Positions 9,226-17,715 of a stretch of 64,000 nt of DNA are shown one piece after another. This DNA comes from Nostoc sp. FACHB-152 (lineage in GTDB: Bacteria; Cyanobacteriota; Cyanobacteriia; Cyanobacteriales; Nostocaceae). Position 1 is the first letter of the stretch, and each line of letters starts with the position of its first letter. Location of the stretch: assembly GCF_014697475.1 (NCBI RefSeq), contig NZ_JACJRV010000002.1, positions 61,515-125,514 on the forward strand, read 5' to 3'. The position numbers were made by a program, and so were the translations under genes. The notes under the pieces are model-generated. The model was not told the origin of the DNA. It saw only the letters and a list, made by a program, of their open reading frames with translations, and searched no databases.

Positions 9226-9795
9226 ATGGATGTTAAAGAACTTTTAAGTCGATACGCAGCCGGAGAACGAAACTTCCACGGTATTGTATTAACAAAAGCA
9301 GACCTACGAGGTGTTAACTTGGGCGGTGTAGACTTTGGTAGAGCGGATCTACAGGGAGCTAACCTAGCCCAAGCATCCATGAGTGGAGCTAACCTGTGTA
9401 AAGCAAATCTTCAAGGTGCGAACCTACAACACGCAAATTTATCGGAAGTGATTTTTAGTGGAGCTGATTTGTGTGAAGCTACACTGACAACAGCCAACCT
9501 CAATGAAGCAGACCTTAGTGGTGCATATCTTTGTGGTGCAGACTTACGTGATGCAAGTTTGCATATGGCATTACTCAGTGCCGCAAACTTGCAGCGTGTA
9601 AACCTCAGTGATGCCAAAATGAGCGGAGCAAGGATGTGGAAAGCTGATTTGCGAGAATCTGACCTGAGTGGTGCTGATTTAAGCGAAGCAAATCTAAGTG
9701 AGGTCAACCTGACTGGGGCAAATTTAGATGCCACAGATATGAGTGAAACTTTTTTAACTGGAACAATTATGCCTGACGGTACTATTCATAAATAG
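9226..9795 (+). CDS. pentapeptide-repeat protein
   Basis: After about 25 N-terminal residues the protein is an almost unbroken run of A(D/N)Lxx pentapeptides (for example ADLRGVNLGGVDFGRADLQG) to residue 180. This predicts a right-handed quadrilateral beta-helix of about seven coils. It has no signal peptide or catalytic domain. Members include DNA mimics that protect gyrase, but most cyanobacterial ones have no known role. It lies 33 bp after the ligase on the same strand and may be the last gene of that set. The insertion sequence begins about 90 bp after its stop and does not disrupt it. Confidence 0.9.
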   Translation: MDVKELLSRYAAGERNFHGIVLTKADLRGVNLGGVDFGRADLQGANLAQASMSGANLCKANLQGANLQHANLSEVIFSGADLCEATLTTANLNEADLSGAYLCGADLRDASLHMALLSAANLQRVNLSDAKMSGARMWKADLRESDLSGADLSEANLSEVNLTGANLDATDMSETFLTGTIMPDGTIHK

Positions 9796-9888
9796 TTGAT
9801 TTTCATATCATGTCCGGCTAATCAGTTGTGATTCCATACATCTGTGCAAAAACGACAAAACCCTCTCCCCTGCACCCCTGCCCCCTTG

Positions 9889-11161
9889 CTTTCAAGGGCA
9901 GGTTTTTAGAACTGGGTAGATGATAGGATAAAACCATCGTGACACAAACTGGGTCATGAACGAGTATTCAGGTTTAAGTAGTTGGATAGCGATCGTTAGC
10001 CAAAAGCTACCACATCTAAGTCAGCCACAGGCGAAGGTATTGGCAATGTGGAGTTTTGGAATGGGAATGATGCAATCAAGCGGTCTAACAACAGTAGCAG
10101 TATTTTTAGCAGAACTATTGGGTGAGAAAGAAAATACAGTCCGGCAAAGATTAAGGGAATGGTATCGAGATGCAGGTGATAAAAAAGGTAGTCATCGACA
10201 ACAAATCGATGTGACAAAGTGCTTTGCACCATTACTGAGTTGGATAGTCCAACAGTGGCATTCACGGGAATGCCAACTGGCGTTAGGAATGGATGCAACC
10301 ACCTTGGGTAATCGGTTCACAGTCTTGGCAATTAGTGTGTTGATTCGTGGATGTGCTGTACCAGTAGCATGGAAAGTAGTCAAAGCCAATCAAGCAGGAG
10401 CTTGGAAACCTTACTGGTTGGAACTATTTGACCAGTTAAAGGATAGCGTTCCCAAACAAATGACTGTGATTGTTACTGCTGACCGAGGATTATATGCTGA
10501 TTGGTTGTATGCCAAAATCATGGAATTAGGTTGGCATCCTTTTTTACGTATCAATCTAGGTGGACAATTCCGCCCAGGAGATTCTACGGATTGGATACCT
10601 CTGAGTGATACTGTCCCCTTTGTTGGCAGTACTTGGTGTGGTGGTGTTTGGTGCTTTAAAAGCAATCCTATTAAATGTACACTGTTGGCTCGTCACGAAG
10701 TAGGTTATGCTGACCCCTGGCTGATACTTACTGATTTTCCACCACTGGAAGCATCTGCTATGTGGTATGGAATGCGTTCTTGGATGGAATGCTGCTTCAA
10801 AGATACTAAACGTGGTGGTTTACACTGGCATCTCACAAAAATGACTGACCCCAAACGTGCTGAACGACATTGGTTAGCCATCGCTCTGGCAATTTTATGG
10901 TTGGTCAGTGTTGGTGGTGAGGCTGATGCTACCAACACAGGCAGTAGTTATGATGATTTACCAGCAAATCATGTGGCACGTAATTTACCTCCTGCTTTCC
11001 AACCCACACGCCTTTTGAGTTGTTTTCGTCGAGGTTTCATCAAGGTTATCGTTGCTTTGTTATTGGGTCAGCCTCTTCCTTTTGGTCACTTTTTCCCTGA
11101 ACCTTGGACTACTCATCTCAACTTCTCTTCTGCCTAAAAAATAAAAACCTGCCCTTGAAAG
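9889..11161 (+). mobile_element. complete IS4-family insertion sequence with 11-bp target duplication
   Basis: The element is 1273 bp. Its 20-bp terminal inverted repeats are perfect (CTTTCAAGGGCAGG at the left end, its complement at the right), and the target duplication CTGCCCCCTTG occurs at 9878-9888 and 11162-11172. It contains one intact transposase gene. An 11-bp duplication fits the IS4 family. Perfect ends and an open reading frame indicate a recent and possibly still active insertion. It sits between the pentapeptide gene and the 3' end of pflB and breaks no gene. Confidence 0.95.
9956..11137 (+). CDS. IS4-family DDE transposase
   Basis: The 393-residue enzyme catalyses cut-and-paste transposition of the surrounding element. 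The DDE acid residues can be assigned to GMDATTLG (first Asp, near residue 112), TADRGLYA (second Asp, near 178) and the C-terminal block YGMRSWMECCFKDTK. The spacing Y-2-R-3-E-6-K in that block is the IS4-family signature and supplies the catalytic Glu. Length is normal, no frameshift is needed, and the stop is 5 bp before the right inverted repeat. Translation starts at the ATG 67 bp inside the left end; no strong ribosome site is visible, which is common for transposases. Confidence 0.95.
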   Translation: MNEYSGLSSWIAIVSQKLPHLSQPQAKVLAMWSFGMGMMQSSGLTTVAVFLAELLGEKENTVRQRLREWYRDAGDKKGSHRQQIDVTKCFAPLLSWIVQQWHSRECQLALGMDATTLGNRFTVLAISVLIRGCAVPVAWKVVKANQAGAWKPYWLELFDQLKDSVPKQMTVIVTADRGLYADWLYAKIMELGWHPFLRINLGGQFRPGDSTDWIPLSDTVPFVGSTWCGGVWCFKSNPIKCTLLARHEVGYADPWLILTDFPPLEASAMWYGMRSWMECCFKDTKRGGLHWHLTKMTDPKRAERHWLAIALAILWLVSVGGEADATNTGSSYDDLPANHVARNLPPAFQPTRLLSCFRRGFIKVIVALLLGQPLPFGHFFPEPWTTHLNFSSA

Positions 11162-11240
11162 CTGCCCCCTTGCCCCCCTGCGGCCTTCATAAGTCTTTAA
11201 CCGGACACGATATCACTGGTACTGTGGCGTTTGAAAAACA

Positions 11241-11273
11241 AGATCCCCGACTTTTCTAAAAAGTCGGGGATCT
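11241..11273. terminator. hairpin repeat, likely terminator of pflB
   Basis: The arms AGATCCCCGACTTTT and its complement pair perfectly over 15 bp around a 3-base loop, about 35 bp after the pflB stop (minus strand). On the minus strand it is preceded by A and followed by TTGTTTTTC, giving a modest U-tract. It belongs to the same hairpin family as 367-399. Confidence 0.65.
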
Positions 11274-11306
11274 AATTATATGGCGGATTTTAGGGCGTTC
11301 TGAAAT

Positions 11307-13598
11307 CTAAAAGCGTTCGTGGAATGTCCTTTGAATCACATCAAGTTGTTGTTCTCGCGTCAATTTAATAAAGTTGACTGCGTAACCTGAAACTCTGATA
11401 GTTAGCTGCGGATATAACTCAGGATGATCTATTGCATCCAACAACATTTCTCGCTGCAAGACGTTCACATTGATATGGTGTCCGTCGTCATGGAAGTAAC
11501 CATCCAGCATTCCCACGAGGTTGCTGATTCGCTCACTGTCCATCTTTCCTAAAGCAGCAGGTACGATGGAAAAGGTGTTAGAAATCCCATCCTGCGAGCA
11601 TGAGTAAGGAAGTTTAGCTACTGATTCTAGGGAAGCTACCGCACCTTTTGTATCTCTTCCGTGCATAGGATTTGCACCAGGCGCAAACGGTTCTCCGGCT
11701 TTTCTACCGTCGGGTGTATTGCCTGTTTTCTTCCCATACACAACGTTGGAAGTAATTGTTAATACTGATTGTGTGGGGACGGCTTGGCGATAGGTTTTAT
11801 GTTGACGCAATTCGTTCATGAAGTTGGTAACTAAATCTACCGCTATTTCATCAACTTGATTGTTGTTGTTGCCGTATTTAGGGAAGTCGCCAGTGATTTC
11901 ATAATCAACGGCTAATCCGGCTTCGTTGCGTAAAACTTTGACTTTTGCGTATTTGATGGCGGATAAAGCATCTGTTACTACCGATAAACCAGCAATACCG
12001 CAAGCCATTGTGCGTAAAATGTCGCGGTCGTGCAGTGCCATTTCGATGCGTTCGTAGCAGTATTTATCGTGCATATAATGGATGACGTTGAGAGTATTGA
12101 TATACGCTTTCGCCAACCACGCCATCATTGTTTGTAACTGATCCCACACCTGTTGGTAATCGAGATATTCGGAAGTTATCGGCGCGATCGCAGGTGCAAC
12201 TTGTTCACCCGATTTTTCATCTTTACCGCCATTGATAGCATACAGCAAGCACTTGGCCAAATTGGCTCTCGCGCCGAAAAACTGCATTTGTTTGCCAATT
12301 CTCATGGCGGAGACGCAACAAGCGATCGCATAATCATCTCCCCAGTATGGACGCATCAAATCATCGTTCTCATACTGAATCGAACTAGTATCAACAGAAA
12401 CCTTTGCACAGAAGCGTTTAAAGTTTTCTGGTAGATTTTCCGACCACAAAACCGTTAAGTTTGGCTCTGGTGCAGGCCCTAAATTATACAAAGTATGTAG
12501 GATGCGGAAACTGTTTTTAGTTACTAAAGGTCTACCATCTTCACCTACACCACCAACACATTCTGTTACCCAAGTGGGATCGCCTGAGAAGAGTTCGTTG
12601 TAGTCTGGTGTCCGCAAAAATCTCACCATTCGTAGTTTCATCACAAAATGGTCTATGAGTTCTTGCAGTTGGGATTCAGTAATTTTTCCTTCTTTTAAGT
12701 CTCTTTCAAAGTAAATATCTAGGAATGTCGAAACTCTTCCCAAAGACATCGCCGCGCCGTTTTGTTCTTTGACAGCTGCGAGGTAGCCAAAATATAGCCA
12801 CTGCACAGCCTCTTTAGCTGTGGCTGCGGGTTGGCTGATATCAAACCCGTAGCTTGCCGCCATTGCCTTGAGTTGAAAGAGTGCTTTGATTTGTTCAGAA
12901 ATTTCTTCGCGTAGACGAATTGTATCTTCGTCAATAGCATCTAACTCCAAAGATTTGAGTTGGGCTTTTTTTTCATCTATAAGACCATCAACACCATACA
13001 AAGCTACTCGTCGATAATCCCCGATAATTCTGCCGCGTCCATAAGCATCAGGTAATCCGGTAATGATCCCAGAGTGTCTACATAGGCGCATTTCACGAGT
13101 ATAAGCATCAAATACGCCATCATTATGGGTTTTGCGATATTTGGTAAATATCTCTTCGGTCTTGGGATTGAGTTCGTAACCGTAAGCTTTTAAGGAATCT
13201 TTAACTATACGAATCCCTCCGAACGGCATGATTGCACGTTTTAGAGGTTTTTCAGTTTGCAATCCTACTACTTGTTCTAGTTCGCGGTTAATATAACCCG
13301 GTTGATGGGAGGTAATTGTAGAAACAACTTCTGTATCTGTATCTAGAATGCCCTTTTCGCGCTCAAGAGCCATTAAATCTTTGACTTGATCCCAGAGTGC
13401 TTGAGTTGTTTGGGTTGCACCTGCTAAGAAAGATTGATCGCCATTGTAAACGGTGTAATTGTTTTGGATGAAGTCACGAACGTTGATTTCTTCAGTCCAT
13501 TTGCCAGTTTGAAAGCCTTGCCATTGTGCCAACATCTTATGTTCCAGTTGATGAAACTGATAATTAACTGCGGTATCTTTTTCGGGATAACGTAGCAC
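11307..13598 (-). CDS. pflB: pyruvate formate-lyase (formate C-acetyltransferase)
   Basis: PflB splits pyruvate with CoA into acetyl-CoA and formate using a glycyl radical; it is oxygen-sensitive and cytoplasmic. The catalytic pair Cys427-Cys428 lies in [10 protein letters not shown], and the radical Gly738 in RVSGYAV, 25 residues from the end. Other hallmarks are [11 protein letters not shown] and [15 protein letters not shown]. The drawn start is GTG, with no ribosome site. An ATG at 13535 (MLAQWQGF), with GGA nine bases upstream, aligns almost with the E. coli N-terminus and may be the true start. The radical is presumably installed by pflA 4.7 kb away. A possible regulatory motif lies about 280 bp upstream. 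Pfl is uncommon in heterocystous cyanobacteria. Confidence 0.96.
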   Translation of the reverse strand: MLRYPEKDTAVNYQFHQLEHKMLAQWQGFQTGKWTEEINVRDFIQNNYTVYNGDQSFLAGATQTTQALWDQVKDLMALEREKGILDTDTEVVSTITSHQPGYINRELEQVVGLQTEKPLKRAIMPFGGIRIVKDSLKAYGYELNPKTEEIFTKYRKTHNDGVFDAYTREMRLCRHSGIITGLPDAYGRGRIIGDYRRVALYGVDGLIDEKKAQLKSLELDAIDEDTIRLREEISEQIKALFQLKAMAASYGFDISQPAATAKEAVQWLYFGYLAAVKEQNGAAMSLGRVSTFLDIYFERDLKEGKITESQLQELIDHFVMKLRMVRFLRTPDYNELFSGDPTWVTECVGGVGEDGRPLVTKNSFRILHTLYNLGPAPEPNLTVLWSENLPENFKRFCAKVSVDTSSIQYENDDLMRPYWGDDYAIACCVSAMRIGKQMQFFGARANLAKCLLYAINGGKDEKSGEQVAPAIAPITSEYLDYQQVWDQLQTMMAWLAKAYINTLNVIHYMHDKYCYERIEMALHDRDILRTMACGIAGLSVVTDALSAIKYAKVKVLRNEAGLAVDYEITGDFPKYGNNNNQVDEIAVDLVTNFMNELRQHKTYRQAVPTQSVLTITSNVVYGKKTGNTPDGRKAGEPFAPGANPMHGRDTKGAVASLESVAKLPYSCSQDGISNTFSIVPAALGKMDSERISNLVGMLDGYFHDDGHHINVNVLQREMLLDAIDHPELYPQLTIRVSGYAVNFIKLTREQQLDVIQRTFHERF

Positions 13599-13876
13599 AT
13601 TTGACTTAGATAATAGCTCAATTGAAAAGGTATCAATTTGTATGAGTCACGCAAGAGGTCATCGTTATGCTGGTTTTGGAAGACTATTAAATTTTTATTG
13701 TTTGTTTCGTAATGTGTAATATAGCCTGAGTCATCAGGACAATAGGCGGCTGATGTCGCTGTTCGTCTTGCACACAGGCAAAATCCACCGGCGCGGGTTT
13801 CAATTCTTGAATGTCTGTAAACCTTTAAGATTGCATAGAAAACTTGATTTTCTAAAAAATTGTGCAAAGTTTTTTT

Positions 13877-13906
13877 ATCAAAAAATACTACGGTAAATCG
13901 ACTGAT
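13877..13906. promoter_or_regulatory. candidate operator upstream of pflB
   Basis: The core AATACTACGGTAAATCG, bounded by ATCA and TGAT, closely matches a site directly in front of the Rrf2 regulator gene (22486-22513). That similarity, between two unrelated promoters, is the only evidence. It lies about 280 bp before the pflB GTG, far for a simple operator. Confidence 0.35.
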
Positions 13907-14068
13907 GAATAGTATAATTAGAGAATGCGATCGCTTCCGCTAGGGCGAAGTGATTGCACGCAGTCATCATTGCTGCTGAAGGCTATGCTTCTTTGAGCCA
14001 AGCAAGAGGTTGCAATGTTTTACCTAAGAGATGGATACCTGATGGCAGGTGAGAAAATGTCAAAGATA

Positions 14069-14160
14069 TACAGCAGGGAACAGGCAATAGGGCTGAAAGT
14101 CCTCTAATACATGGCTTTTTTCTGAAAGTCTGTACCTCATTCACCTGCAATCTGCTGTAA
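14069..14160. repeat. dispersed repeat family B, copy 1 (gap 13599-14304)
   Basis: The element begins TACAGCAGGGAA-CAGGCAATAGG and ends ACCTGCAATCTGCTGTA, so the outer TACAGCA/TGCTGTA bases are inverted. The middle contains ATGGCTTTTTTCTGAAAG. Relatives are at 15348-15440 (reversed) and 53763-53868. The remaining part of this 700-bp gap between pflB and the dehydrogenase has a HIP1 site and AT-rich DNA with no gene seen. Confidence 0.75.
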
Positions 14161-14304
14161 CTTTTAAATCTAGGCTCGCACCTGCTTTTTACTCATATCC
14201 AATTCAAAAGGTAGGACATATCTGCATTAATTCTTGGTCAAAGGATAACTATAGCCAAATGCTGAGAATTGACTAACAAAGCGACGTGAAGGGAGTTGTC
14301 AGCT

Positions 14305-15252
14305 TTGAAAATTATTCTGCCAAAAGACATAGCCACAGAACTTAAAACTCATCTGCCTGATGATGTAGTAGTTGTGCGTGTAGACAACGAAGGTAACTTA
14401 GATGGAGATGCTACAGATGCGGAAGTTTACTTTAGCTGGTTTTATCTCAAACCGACAACATTAAATAAAGTATTAGAATCTGCGCCGCAATTGCGTTGGC
14501 ATCATGCACCAAATGCAGGTGTAAATCACATCGTCACACCCAAATATTTAGAACGTAACCTCATTTTGACTAACGGTGCAGGAGTTCACGCGATCCCCAT
14601 TGCTGAATTTGTGATTGCTTATATTCTGTCTTATGCCAAAGAACTTCCTAAATTACACAAACAACAACAAGAACATAACTGGCAAAGAGGTTTATCAATT
14701 CAAGAATTATTAGATAAAACCATATTAATTATTGGTGCTGGTGGTATTGGTCAAGAAATTGCATCCCGCGCGAAAGCTTTTGGGATGAAAATTTATGGCA
14801 GTCGTCGTCATCCACAACCATTACCTAACTTTGATAAAGTTGTTGGTGCAGATGAATGGAAAGCACTCTTAGGTGAAGCCGACTATGTTGTGATTGCCAC
14901 ACCTTTAACCTGGGATACTAAAGGCATGATTGATGCTGAGGTATTGCGATTGATGCGTTCTAATGCTTATTTAATTAATATTGCGCGTGGTGCAATTGTC
15001 GATGAATTTGCATTAGTTCAAGCAATCCAAAATGGGGAAATTGCCGGGGCAGCTTTAGACACGGTATTTACAGAACCGCTACCGCCAGAGAGCTTATTAT
15101 GGTCTTTACCCAACGTTTTTGTTACACCCCATTGTTCAGGTAATTCTCCGAGAACGAAAGAGCGATCGCTTGCACTTTTTCTCGACAATTTTAGTCGTTA
15201 TCGCAACGGTCAACCTCTGCGTAATGTCGTAGATCAAACAGCAGGTTATTAG
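14305..15252 (+). CDS. D-2-hydroxyacid dehydrogenase (NAD-dependent)
   Basis: This family interconverts 2-oxo acids and D-2-hydroxy acids with NAD(P)H; members include D-lactate and glyoxylate/hydroxypyruvate reductases. The Rossmann motif GAGGIGQEIASRAKAFG is at about residues 145-160. The catalytic Arg is in INIARGAIVDE, the Glu in FTEPLPPES and the His in VTPHCSG. The start chosen is the TTG at 14305 (MKIILPKD), because AAGGGAG lies eight bases before it; a TTG three codons earlier would touch that site. The 315-residue length is typical. Its place beside pflB makes a pyruvate- or hydroxypyruvate-reducing role attractive, but the substrate is not fixed by the sequence. Confidence 0.9.
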   Translation: MKIILPKDIATELKTHLPDDVVVVRVDNEGNLDGDATDAEVYFSWFYLKPTTLNKVLESAPQLRWHHAPNAGVNHIVTPKYLERNLILTNGAGVHAIPIAEFVIAYILSYAKELPKLHKQQQEHNWQRGLSIQELLDKTILIIGAGGIGQEIASRAKAFGMKIYGSRRHPQPLPNFDKVVGADEWKALLGEADYVVIATPLTWDTKGMIDAEVLRLMRSNAYLINIARGAIVDEFALVQAIQNGEIAGAALDTVFTEPLPPESLLWSLPNVFVTPHCSGNSPRTKERSLALFLDNFSRYRNGQPLRNVVDQTAGY

Positions 15253-15304
15253 CTCTATTTTGCTAGTTTCAAAACCCCTAAAAATATATTCAACAATACA
15301 GTTC

Positions 15305-15338
15305 AAAGGCTTTGTCTCTGTTATGAGACAAAGCCTTT
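15305..15338 (+). terminator. strong terminator after the D-2-hydroxyacid dehydrogenase
   Basis: Arms AAAGGCTTTGTCTC and GAGACAAAGCCTTT form a perfect 14-bp stem with a 6-base loop, 52 bp after the stop. The gene downstream is convergent, so the stem may serve both directions. Confidence 0.75.
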
Positions 15339-15347
15339 AAATATAAT

Positions 15348-15440
15348 ACATTGCAGGTAAATGAGATTCAAATTTTCTTCAAAAAGCCATAGACTGAGAT
15401 GCTTGCAACCCTGTTGCTTATTGCCTATTCCCTGCTGTAA
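15348..15440. repeat. dispersed repeat family B, copy 2 (reversed)
   Basis: It begins ACATTGCAGGTAAATGAG and ends TATTCCCTGCTGTAA, the reverse orientation of copies 1 and 3. It ends 8 bp before the stop codon of the following minus-strand gene, another example of a small repeat placed at a gene's 3' end. Confidence 0.7.
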
Positions 15441-15447
15441 CCGCAAC

Positions 15448-15870
15448 CTAAAACGTTACATTATATTTATCAGCAAGTTCAGATATTTTTTCATACTGCT
15501 GAATTGCTGCTTCTGTGATTAATTTTTGTGCCTCTTCAGGAGGTGTGCCATTTTCGGGAATTGAATACTTAATATAAATGGCAACAAAATCAGCCATGAC
15601 TGCCGAACCAATCAAACCGTGACTATCAGCTTCTTGACCAGCAATTGTGGATACTAAACCCGCTTTGATTGGGTCTGGTTTCACTTTCATGAACTGGTCA
15701 ATAAGTTGCCAAATATACTCATTGGGAATTAAATCTTGTAACTTGGTTGGGTCAGGAGTAAATTCTATACCGGCGGCTTTTGACTGCTCTAAAACACACC
15801 ATTCTGTAAATTCTTGCAGTGCTGGTTCGGGAAGTTTGGGAAGATATTTGTGTAGTTCTAAATCAGACAC
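15448..15870 (-). CDS. hypothetical protein, 140 aa
   Basis: I do not recognise this family. It is soluble by composition, mostly predicted helical and acidic, with a Pro-rich start (YLPKLPEPALQEF), one Cys (EWCVLEQSKAAG), a central block QEADSHGLIGSAVMADFVAIYIKY and a helical C-terminus. No signal peptide, membrane span or metal motif is evident. It is downstream of the allophycocyanin-alpha paralogue on the same strand, 194 bp away, so co-transcription is possible. The intervening DNA carries a relic mobile-element end. Its coding quality is good: it has a clean frame and a conserved-looking composition. Confidence 0.7.
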   Translation of the reverse strand: MSDLELHKYLPKLPEPALQEFTEWCVLEQSKAAGIEFTPDPTKLQDLIPNEYIWQLIDQFMKVKPDPIKAGLVSTIAGQEADSHGLIGSAVMADFVAIYIKYSIPENGTPPEEAQKLITEAAIQQYEKISELADKYNVTF

Positions 15871-16037
15871 AAGCTTACCTTATAAATTTCAGGTTTGTTG
15901 AAGTGTATTAAGGCAAGCCTAACGCACTGTTTCCAGTGGTTTTAGTGTGTTACGCTACGACTGTTGAATAAATAGTAAAAGCTGTTAGACTTTGGTGGGA
16001 TGCGATGAGGCTCACCGTCTATCTTCACAAGCAAACT

Positions 16038-16061
16038 TCTTATCCAAACCGAACCGTATTG
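16038..16061. repeat. degenerate end of MITE family A
   Basis: TCTTATCCAAACCGAACCGTATTGG resembles the right end of the 125-bp element (CTTATCCGAACCGTATTG) with a 4-base insertion. It stops four bases short of the allophycocyanin stop codon. No left partner or target duplication was found, so it is a relic or a solo end. Confidence 0.55.
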
Positions 16062-16064
16062 GCT

Positions 16065-16550
16065 CTACTGAAGACCAGCAATTAAATAGTCGAAGTAACC
16101 GTTCACTTCGTTAGCGTCTTCTGGTGACATCATAGAGGTGGCGGTATTTTTCATCCCACGGATACCTTCGGCTACGGCTTCAAGAGGAGTACCAAGAGAG
16201 CGATACATTTCACGAGCGCCTATGACCCCAAGTTCTTGAATGGGTGTAGTATCACCAGCCACGACACTATAGGTAATCAAACGCAGGTAATAATCCATAT
16301 CGCGCAGGCAAGTTGCAGTCATTTCTTGACCGTAAGCATTACCTCCAGGTGAGACAATATCTGGACGCTTTTGAAACAGCTGATTTCCAGCTTGTTTAAT
16401 TATGCGCTCCCGATTTTCTGTTAAAGCCTGAACAACGCGCAGACGGCGTTCACCATTTTTAACAAAGTTTCTAATTGGCTCTAGCTCTCCAGGGGTAAAA
16501 TAGCGAGCTTCGGCATCTGCATTGAGAATTGATTTAATAATTAGGCTCAT
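16065..16550 (-). CDS. allophycocyanin alpha-type subunit, isolated paralogue
   Basis: Allophycocyanin alpha subunits bind one phycocyanobilin and form phycobilisome core discs with a beta subunit. The 161-residue globin-like protein has the chromophore Cys81 in [15 protein letters not shown] and the blocks SPGGNAYGQ and [16 protein letters not shown]. It resembles ApcA much more than ApcD ([20 protein letters not shown]), but differs from the usual conserved ApcA at many positions (for example [16 protein letters not shown]). No apcB or linker gene is adjacent, unlike the normal apcABC operon. It is probably an ApcA2-like paralogue with conditional or specialised use. An upstream gap (16551-17084) holds one repeat and no gene. 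Confidence 0.88.
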   Translation of the reverse strand: MSLIIKSILNADAEARYFTPGELEPIRNFVKNGERRLRVVQALTENRERIIKQAGNQLFQKRPDIVSPGGNAYGQEMTATCLRDMDYYLRLITYSVVAGDTTPIQELGVIGAREMYRSLGTPLEAVAEGIRGMKNTATSMMSPEDANEVNGYFDYLIAGLQ

Positions 16551-16610
16551 TATATAGACTCCTGCAAAAAATTAAATTACGTTTACTACAGCAATATTTC
16601 AAGGCTGACT

Positions 16611-16698
16611 AACTATAGCAATCTTATTTGATTTACAAACTACTGATTGAGGCAGGCAATAGATTTATTTGAATATCCTAAACAGATGGCTATAGTTA
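16611..16698. repeat. dispersed repeat family C, copy 1 (gap 16551-17084)
   Basis: The ends AACTATAGCAATCT and AGATGGCTATAGTT are inverted. The inside contains ATTTGATTTACAAAC and GGCAGGCAATAG. Reverse-orientation relatives are at 25834-25929 and 34385-34485. TA at the borders would fit a Tc1/mariner-type MITE, but this is only suggested. The rest of the gap is AT-rich and must hold the promoters of the allophycocyanin gene and of the fasciclin gene. Confidence 0.7.
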
Positions 16699-17084
16699 AC
16701 TGATGAGCAGCTACTAGTTGAAATTTGTATTTACTTTCTATCAATGCTTACAAGTCTAGAATTAAAAGGGAAAAAGTAATGAGAACAAAAATAGGTTCTT
16801 CCCACGGACAGATTCATTTTTAATCTAATGAATGTAAGATTACTGCCATTTTTTACACTTACTTATTCACTATAGCAGTTATATTTCATTTTTTTACAGT
16901 TAGGCATTTTAGGTATCGATTTAGTATTACTGGAGAAATTAAATTTATATTTTTTTGTATAAAATAGATCCAGTAAATTTGGATATTTCAATTTAATTGA
17001 TTAGACCAATTTGTAACAGTAGCTACTATTTTTTAGAAAGTAGGCTATAGTGATGAATAGATTACACAAAACTAGGTAAAAACC

Positions 17085-17486
17085 TTGGCTGATATAATTG
17101 ATACTGCCGTTAAGGCTGGTTCTTTCAATACCCTAGTTGCTGCAATCAAAGCTGCGAATCTGGTAGATACACTCAAAGGTGCTGGCCCATTTACTGTTTT
17201 TGCACCTACTGATGAAGCCTTCGCTAAACTTCCAGAAGGAACAGTAGATAAATTACTTAAAGACATTCCAAAACTCACAAAAATTCTGACGTATCATGTC
17301 GTTTCAGGCAAGGTACTATCAGGTGATGTTGTTAAGCTGAAATCAGCTACCACAGTAGAAGGTTCTGATGTGAAAATTGACGCTTCTAATGGTGTCAAAG
17401 TAAATGATGCTACTGTTGCAACAGCAGATGTTGCTGCTGATAATGGTGTCATTCACATTATTGACACAGTATTAATTCCTGCCTAA
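17085..17486 (+). CDS. fasciclin (FAS1) domain protein
   Basis: A single FAS1 domain fills the protein: H1-like block [17 protein letters not shown] at about residues 35-52, the YH motif in [10 protein letters not shown], and the end block [16 protein letters not shown]1 domains mediate adhesion or ligand binding at cell surfaces. Here there is no signal peptide, and the protein starts directly at the domain from a TTG (17085) with AGG about 9 bases upstream. Either it is cytoplasmic or it leaves by another route; similar leaderless FAS1 proteins are common in cyanobacteria. It stands alone and is closed by a very strong terminator. Confidence 0.9.
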   Translation: MADIIDTAVKAGSFNTLVAAIKAANLVDTLKGAGPFTVFAPTDEAFAKLPEGTVDKLLKDIPKLTKILTYHVVSGKVLSGDVVKLKSATTVEGSDVKIDASNGVKVNDATVATADVAADNGVIHIIDTVLIPA

Positions 17487-17510
17487 GTAAATGCTTAGAT
17501 AGAAATAGTT

Positions 17511-17552
17511 AGATGTGGGGCAGCAATTATAAATAATTGCTGCCCCACATCT
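17511..17552 (+). terminator. 20-bp perfect hairpin after the fasciclin gene
   Basis: AGATGTGGGGCAGCAATTAT at 17511 pairs base for base with 17533-17552, with almost no loop. It lies 24 bp after the fasciclin stop and is followed by a T-rich stretch. The position and strength favour a rho-independent terminator. Confidence 0.8.
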
Positions 17553-17715
17553 GTTTAGATGCATTTTATATAAGATTATATTTGAGTCTAGAATAAATTT
17601 CTCTAGAAGAAATTTTAGAGATTTTGTAAGTAGGGACAAGGAATTAGAGACTAGGAACTATTAATCAGCAGAGAATAAAAATTTCTCTATCCCCAGAACC
17701 CAATTCCTCATTCCC

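Larger units (their letters stand above)
9803..11216. repeat. older inverted repeat split by the IS4-family element
   Basis: CATATCATGTCCGGCTAA at 9804-9821 faces TTAACCGGACACGATATCA at 11198-11216, an imperfect inverted pair. Removing the insertion sequence and one 11-bp target copy leaves a repeat of about 130 bp with a C-rich middle. The related string GATATCGTGTTCAGTGAAAG at 53739-53758 suggests a dispersed family. This is inferred from similarity of ends only. Confidence 0.5.

Noticed and set aside
9411-9734. Long open frame on the opposite strand of the pentapeptide gene
   Set aside because: It is the mirror of the repetitive A(D/N)LSG codons and has no ribosome site or independent composition. 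The same applies to frames opposite the large pentapeptide gene (23836-24384).
13424-13867. 147-residue frame overlapping the 5' end of pflB
   Set aside because: It overlaps well-conserved PflB coding sequence in another frame and has an unlikely amino acid composition.
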